This document shows positions 59,773 through 64,000 of a DNA stretch of 64,000 nt, in pieces. How positions within the stretch are numbered: position 1 is the stretch's first letter; each line of letters opens with the position of its first letter. Source of the stretch: Streptomyces actinomycinicus. Lineage in GTDB: Bacteria > Actinomycetota > Actinomycetes > Streptomycetales > Streptomycetaceae. The DNA lies in assembly GCF_016741775.1 (NCBI RefSeq), contig NZ_JAERRK010000007.1, positions 186,001-250,000 on the forward strand, read 5' to 3'. The translations under genes were made by a program, and so were the position numbers. The notes beneath the pieces were generated by a model. It did no database searches and was not told where the DNA came from. It saw only the letters and a program-made list of their open reading frames with translations.

Positions 59773-59803
59773 CGCTAAACCCTGCCCTTGAGGGTAAGGT
59801 CAA
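59773..59803 (-). promoter_or_regulatory. Long-spacer MerR-type promoter of the MerR-peroxiredoxin gene
   Basis: On the minus strand TTGACC (59798-59803) and TTAGCG (59773-59778) are 19 bp apart, the overlong spacer typical of MerR-activated promoters. The spacer contains the imperfect dyad TTACCCTCAAGGGCAGGG. It ends about 18 nt before the ATG, so the gene is probably self-regulated. Confidence 0.65.
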
Positions 59804-60154
59804 GCCCGGGCCGGTACGCCGACGTCGAGGTCCACGACAGGCACAGTTCGGTGGGCGCCCGTCCTAGTCGAGGATGTCCGCCGGCCGCAGTCTCCAGGTA
59901 CGGGCGGGCAGCCGCATCGGCTCGGCCGCGTCGCGAACCAGCCGCCGCCGTGCCGGTGCGGTGGACCGTGGGGATACCGGCCCTTTCCCGGCGGCCTAGC
60001 CCTCCCGCGCTGGAGTGATCGTGGCACGCCCGGGCGAAATCGTTCGCATTCCGACACTTCTTGTCATCGCGGCCGGATGTGCTGATTTCCCTGTCATCAT
60101 CGGCGCACCCAGCGGTTCCGCCGCCGGGTTTTGTCGTGTGGTGAGGGGGACCGC
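59804..60154. other. Intergenic stretch
   Basis: 351 bases between the MerR-peroxiredoxin promoter and the GTPase operon. No gene is recognised; GAGGGGGACC precedes the operon's first ATG. Confidence 0.4.
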
Positions 60155-62371
60155 ATGTCGCGTGCGGGCAGGATCGCGGAGATCCGTCGGCGGCGCGCTC
60201 GGCAGGCACAGGCACTGGAGCGCGCTCGCACTTGGGTGACGGAGTCCCTGGAACGGCTCCGTGAACTGGAGGCGCTCCGGGCGGAGTTGCTGGGCCGGGT
60301 GCCCGATGAGGCCCGGAGCCGGCTGGCGGCGCTAGGCGCCGAGGTGAGTGGGCTGCTGGAGGAGTTGCCGGCCGAGGCCACCGCGCTGGACACCACCGCG
60401 GCCCGGTTCCGGCGGTCGACCCTCAACGTGGGCGTGATCGGCAGGGCCCGCCAGGGCAAGAGCCGGCTCATCCAGAGCCTGACGGGGCTGACCGACCAGG
60501 AGGTGCCCACCAGCGACGGCGGCTTCTGCACCGGCGTCACCAGCGTGCTGCGCCACGAGGACGGCGTCCCCACCCAGGCCGAGGTCTACTTCCACACCGA
60601 ACGCTCCTTCCTGAGCGAGGTGATCGCCCCCTACTACACGGAACTGGAGCTGGGACCCGCCCCCAGGACTCTCGACCATTTCGCCGAGCCCCTGCCCCCG
60701 GAGCCCGCCGGGGAGAAGTCCGTCGAGGGCAGCAGGTACTCCCATCTGGCCCAGCTCCACGCCGCACTGCCCGAATACCGCCGTTACCTGGGCATGGCCT
60801 CGCCGCACCGCGTCGGCCCGCAGGAGATCCGCCGGTTCGTCGCCCAGTCCGACGAGCAGGACCAGCCCTGCCATGCCTTCCGTGCCGTGCGGTACGTGCG
60901 GATCACCACGCACTTCGCCCACCAGGACTGGACGGGACTGTCGCTGATCGACCTGCCCGGCCTCGACGACACCAACCTGCAGGACGCGCAGCGCATCGTG
61001 GCCGCGCTGCGGGACGAGATCGACATCGTGGTCTTCGTCCGCCGCCCCGATCCGCTGGGCGACGGCGTCGGCAGACCCGACCACCAGCTCTACGACCACG
61101 TGCAGGAAGGGCTGCCCGCCACCGGGCTGAACCGCTGCTCCTTCCTGCTGATCAACAAGTGCACCGTCCCGCGCAGCGACAACAGCGCGAACGCCCGGAG
61201 GATGGCCGAACAATGGCTGCCGGCCTCGCGGTTCACCGTGGCCGAGGCCCACGTCGCGGACTGCTCCCGGCCGGACGACGTGGCCGCAGCCATGGACCGG
61301 GTGCTGGACTACCTGCTCGCCAACCTCGACGACCTCGACGACCGCCTCCTCGCGGTACGCACCGAGAAGGCCGCCGAACTGCACGAACGTCTGGCCCAGC
61401 TGGCCGCGCGGGCCGAGCGGCTGGCCGACCTGGCGCAGCCGACCGAGATCTGGTTCCTGCCGTTCACCACACTGTTCAAGCAGACGCACGCCCAGCTCGC
61501 CCATGGACTGGCCGGGCTGGTACGGGAATTGCGCGACGAACGCGATCTGACCGACGACCTGCTCGCCGACGCCGTGGAGACGGTCCTGGACGCCGCGGAA
61601 CACGACCCGGCCCATCCGACGGTGGACGAACTGGTCGCCCGCGCCGCCGCCGAGGACGGGCTCAGCATGGCGTACGGAAAGTACCTCAACGAGTCCCGGG
61701 CCAGGCTGTCCAGGCGCTTCCTGGAGTGCGACGTAGCCCTGCACGCACGTACCGCCGACATGCAGCGACGCGTCGCCGACGTGCTGCGCGGACCCGCCGG
61801 CCTCGGCGGACTCAGCGGCGCACCGGACGGAGGGGAGTTCCTGCTGGAGGTGGCCGCACGCGTGCCCCGGGTGCGGGAGGACGGCGGCAGCGAGATCCGG
61901 TACGCGCTGCAGCTCCTGGCCGGCTTCCAGCTCTCCTACCGGGGCATGCTCCAGCACCGGGTACGGGCCTGCCTGGACGGTCTGCACGCCGACACCCCGG
62001 CCATGCCCTTCCCGCACCACCCCGGCCCGACGGCCCGCCAGGTGCGGGAAATGCTGGAAGTGGCGTACAGCGAGGCGCTGTACCAGTGCCGGAGCGAGCT
62101 GCACAAGGCGCTCGCGGATCCGAGCGCGGCCATCTTCGCGATCGTCGAGGAGTTCTACGACCGGGTCATCGCGTCGGCGGGCGCCGAGGAGGAGTGGCTG
62201 GTGTTCTACCAGGACGTCAGGGCCGAGATCTGGCCGGGGAAGTTCGCCGCCCTCGCCGAGGACGCCGCGCACCTGCGGCGCTGGTCCGAGGGCGTTGCCG
62301 CGCTGGCGGCCCTGGCCGCGCCGGGCAGGCCCGGACCGCTGCCCGGGACGCCCGAGGAGGCCGCGGCATGA
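60155..62371 (+). CDS. Dynamin-like large GTPase
   Basis: 738 residues. ATG 60155 has GAGGGGGACC directly upstream. A basic coiled-coil start (AEIRRRRARQAQALERARTW) leads to a GTPase domain. It has a P-loop GRARQGKS (96-103), a switch-I TS in a FCTGVTS segment, DLPGLDD (266-272) and the nucleotide-base motif NKC (334-336, in place of NKxD/TKxD). The remaining 390 residues are helical (LHERLAQLAARAERLADLAQ, HARTADMQRRVADVLRGPAG) as in the stalk of dynamin-like proteins; no transmembrane helix is seen. First gene of an operon: it overlaps the next gene by 4 bp. Probably a membrane-associated or scaffold-forming GTPase; role unknown. Confidence 0.82.
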   Translation: MSRAGRIAEIRRRRARQAQALERARTWVTESLERLRELEALRAELLGRVPDEARSRLAALGAEVSGLLEELPAEATALDTTAARFRRSTLNVGVIGRARQGKSRLIQSLTGLTDQEVPTSDGGFCTGVTSVLRHEDGVPTQAEVYFHTERSFLSEVIAPYYTELELGPAPRTLDHFAEPLPPEPAGEKSVEGSRYSHLAQLHAALPEYRRYLGMASPHRVGPQEIRRFVAQSDEQDQPCHAFRAVRYVRITTHFAHQDWTGLSLIDLPGLDDTNLQDAQRIVAALRDEIDIVVFVRRPDPLGDGVGRPDHQLYDHVQEGLPATGLNRCSFLLINKCTVPRSDNSANARRMAEQWLPASRFTVAEAHVADCSRPDDVAAAMDRVLDYLLANLDDLDDRLLAVRTEKAAELHERLAQLAARAERLADLAQPTEIWFLPFTTLFKQTHAQLAHGLAGLVRELRDERDLTDDLLADAVETVLDAAEHDPAHPTVDELVARAAAEDGLSMAYGKYLNESRARLSRRFLECDVALHARTADMQRRVADVLRGPAGLGGLSGAPDGGEFLLEVAARVPRVREDGGSEIRYALQLLAGFQLSYRGMLQHRVRACLDGLHADTPAMPFPHHPGPTARQVREMLEVAYSEALYQCRSELHKALADPSAAIFAIVEEFYDRVIASAGAEEEWLVFYQDVRAEIWPGKFAALAEDAAHLRRWSEGVAALAALAAPGRPGPLPGTPEEAAA

Positions 62372-63369
62372 GCAAGCCCGCCCGTTACGTCCTCGAAGTC
62401 ACCATGCTCGGCCCGTCGGGGGCCGGCAAGACCTCGCTGCTGGCCTCGATGTACGTCCAGTACTCGTCCGTGATCGGCGGCACGGACCTGGACCTCACAC
62501 CGGTGGGCGAGACGGCGGCCAAACTGACCGATGTCGTCGCGGTCCTGAAGTCCCTCTCCCGCGCGGTCCAGGTCCGTGACGCGGTCACCAACACGGCCAG
62601 CTACGAACTGCACCGCTACGAGATCGCGGTCGGCCGCAAGAACAAGAGCCCGCGCTTCGTCCTGAGGTTCACCGACTACGCCGGCGGACTGCTGCGCGAG
62701 CCGGGCGGCACCCCGGTCGCCCAGGGCGTCAGGAACGCGCTCGCCGGGAGCCCGGTCGTCGTCCTGGCCGTCGACACGCCCGCGCTGGTCGAGCGTGACG
62801 GCCTGTACCACGAGCGCGTCAACGAGCCGTACCTGATGTACGAACAGGTCAAGCACATCCTGCGGACCGACGAGAAGCCGCGGCTGCTGCTCGTCGTTCC
62901 TCTCAAGTGCGAGAAGTACGTCACCACGGAGCATGGCTCCGCCGCGTTGCTGAGCCGGGTGCGCGCCGGATACCAGCCCCTGTTCGACCACATCGCGCAC
63001 CCCACCGTGCGGCCCAGGGTCGGGTGCGTCGTCATCCCCGTGCAGACCACCGGCTCGATCGTCTTCTCGTCGATCACCGAGTCGCCGGCCGGGGACCTCC
63101 GTTTCCTCTACCGCAGCCGCCGTGCCGGGGCCGAGTACCGGCCCGTCCACACCGACCAGCCCCTGCGCCACGCCCTGCGCTTCGTGCTCAACGTCTATCT
63201 GCGCGAGCGGCGCGGATTCTGGCGCGAGACGTTCGACGACATGTTCGGGCACGACCAGGCCCTGGAGCGGGCCATCGCCCAGTTCGCGGAGGGAACGGCG
63301 TCCGGGCCGGGCATCGAGGTCGTCCAGCACCACCCGCATCTGCGGCCGTCGGGAGCGGGGAGGGCGTGA
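62368..63369 (+). CDS. P-loop GTPase, second gene of the operon
   Basis: 333 residues; ATG overlaps the preceding stop (ATGA), so translation is coupled. VTMLGPSGAGKTSLLASMYV holds the P-loop (15-22). LRFTDYAGGLLREPG is the Walker-B/switch-II region (DxxGG), and VVVLAVDTPALVERDG and RLLLVVPLKCEKYV hold the base-binding strands, where the usual NKxD is replaced by PLKCEKY. It ends in helices (LNVYLRERRGFWRETFDDMF). It resembles the compact double-GTPase partner proteins found with large GTPases in actinobacterial multigene systems. It probably acts with the dynamin-like protein; no membrane helix. Confidence 0.8.
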   Translation: MSKPARYVLEVTMLGPSGAGKTSLLASMYVQYSSVIGGTDLDLTPVGETAAKLTDVVAVLKSLSRAVQVRDAVTNTASYELHRYEIAVGRKNKSPRFVLRFTDYAGGLLREPGGTPVAQGVRNALAGSPVVVLAVDTPALVERDGLYHERVNEPYLMYEQVKHILRTDEKPRLLLVVPLKCEKYVTTEHGSAALLSRVRAGYQPLFDHIAHPTVRPRVGCVVIPVQTTGSIVFSSITESPAGDLRFLYRSRRAGAEYRPVHTDQPLRHALRFVLNVYLRERRGFWRETFDDMFGHDQALERAIAQFAEGTASGPGIEVVQHHPHLRPSGAGRA

Positions 63370-63371
63370 GG

Positions 63372-64000
63372 ATGACGACCTGGTTCGTGCAGTCCCGCGG
63401 GCGACTGCCCACCCAGGACTACTCGTGGACGCCGGTTCGCCCGCAGGCCGCGAGCGGGCTCTCGCCGGACGCACTGCTCGCCCAGGGCTGCGCGGGCCGC
63501 TCCATCGGCGAGCTCATCGACGACTCCAAGCCCTCCCTGCTGCTGTACGCACTGCGCGAGTCCTCCCACCGGCAACAGGTGTGGGTCCTGCTGATGACCG
63601 GCCTGTCGTCCGGGGAGACGGCCGCCGAGCGCGACCACATGAACCGCGACATCCGTGTGCTGGTGCTGGGCGTCGGCACCGGTCCTCACCCGCCGCACGG
63701 GCTGACCGCCGTCGCCTCACTGTTCCTCACCGGCGGCCTGCGGGCGGGGGTGCCCGTCTCGTACGGCCTCGAGGGCGCCGCGGGGTACGCCGTGGACGCC
63801 GAGGCGTGGGGTGCCGTGGTGGAACGGGCCACCCGGTTCGACGTGCCACCCGCCGACCGGGTGCCCGGCAAGCACATGGTGGTGCTCGACAGGGACTCCC
63901 CGGCCAACCGGCGGCGCGCCGCCGGAATGCTCAGCCATGCGCAACGCTGTTTCGCGCAGGGGACGTTCGAAGCGGGCGAGGCCGGCCTGGTGGGGCGCAA
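63372..64000 (+). CDS. Third protein of the GTPase operon (partial)
   Basis: ATG 63372 follows the second GTPase gene's stop by 2 nt; the frame is open to the window edge (209 residues seen). It starts TTWFVQSRGRLPTQDYSWTP. SIGELIDDSKPSLLLYALRE, RQQVWVLLMTGLSSGETAAE and RDIRVLVLGVGTGP form a plausible alpha/beta domain. Later VPGKHMVVLDRDSPANRRRA and MLSHAQRCFAQGTFEAGE follow. I do not recognise the family; it may be the adaptor or effector of the operon. Confidence 0.72.
   Translation, partial: MTTWFVQSRGRLPTQDYSWTPVRPQAASGLSPDALLAQGCAGRSIGELIDDSKPSLLLYALRESSHRQQVWVLLMTGLSSGETAAERDHMNRDIRVLVLGVGTGPHPPHGLTAVASLFLTGGLRAGVPVSYGLEGAAGYAVDAEAWGAVVERATRFDVPPADRVPGKHMVVLDRDSPANRRRAAGMLSHAQRCFAQGTFEAGEAGLVGR

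Noticed and set aside
60332..62272. A 646-codon minus-strand frame opposite the dynamin-like GTPase
   Set aside because: Antisense shadow without motifs or a ribosome site; the GTPase motifs are on the plus strand.
61159..63369. A 736-codon alternative plus-strand frame through both GTPase genes
   Set aside because: The first part is an arginine-rich out-of-frame reading of the dynamin-like gene. Only its last part, the second GTPase starting at 62368, is real.
1..64000. tRNA, rRNA and riboswitch genes
   Set aside because: I looked for clover-leaf arms with the GGTTCGAATCC-type T loop and for rRNA core sequences and saw none. A covariance-model scan would be decisive and I could not run it.

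Overview
The window looks like a Streptomyces chromosome, probably an arm or other accessory region. The evidence is very high GC with strong third-position GC bias, an AfsR/SARP-type regulator, a graspetide locus, a DasR-type operator in front of a secreted N-acetylglucosaminidase, DUF5707-type secreted proteins, several genes with TANNNT boxes 6-7 nt before the start codon (leaderless transcripts), and many broken genes with IS5-family scraps between intact single-gene units. I found no rRNA, tRNA or CRISPR array.

Region 1 (1-11 kb) is eroded. It holds the tail of a PP2C phosphatase, a LysE exporter, a Phd-like antitoxin, remnants of a flavin monooxygenase, a DUF4352-like protein, an aminoglycoside phosphotransferase and a STAS protein. 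Intact among them are a secreted GH89 enzyme with lectin and cellulose/chitin-binding-like modules, a rhodanese, and a short CoaD paralogue. Region 2 (11-20 kb) holds an NlpC/P60-like protein and the most unusual gene of the window, 11987-14407. It encodes one 806-residue protein combining a macrodomain, a family-1 uracil-DNA-glycosylase-like domain and an R-S-ExE ADP-ribosyltransferase domain. After it come a P-loop kinase, one intact and one broken DUF5707 gene, and a large CDP-glycerol glycerophosphotransferase-like protein with an N-terminal membrane part.

Region 3 (20-34 kb) carries GNAT, methyltransferase, secreted, LppU-like and cupin proteins, an RNB ribonuclease, an HxlR regulator, and a divergent TetR/membrane-exporter pair with two matching operators. 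It also has a third DUF5707 gene and a complete two-frame IS5-family element whose best terminal repeats also enclose a VapB-like antitoxin. Region 4 (34-50 kb) has two hydrolases, a GlxA-type regulator, a VOC protein, an ADP-ribosylglycohydrolase, a HIT protein, a graspetide precursor with its ATP-grasp ligase (translationally coupled), and a large AfsR-type STAND regulator. Ankyrin, FG-GAP, NTF2-like, alpha/beta hydrolase and SUKH proteins follow.

Region 5 (50-64 kb) has an EF-Tu fragment lacking the GTPase domain, an amidohydrolase, a membrane-anchored Mrr-like nuclease overlapping a small membrane protein, and a serine hydrolase. A TetR/flavin-monooxygenase divergent pair with palindromic operators follows. 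Next are two neighbouring MerR fusions (MerR-PP2C and MerR-peroxiredoxin). The window ends in an operon of a dynamin-like GTPase, a second P-loop GTPase and a third protein cut by the window edge. Most genes are short independent units. The clearest co-working sets are the graspetide pair, the two TetR pairs, the nuclease/membrane pair and the terminal GTPase operon.
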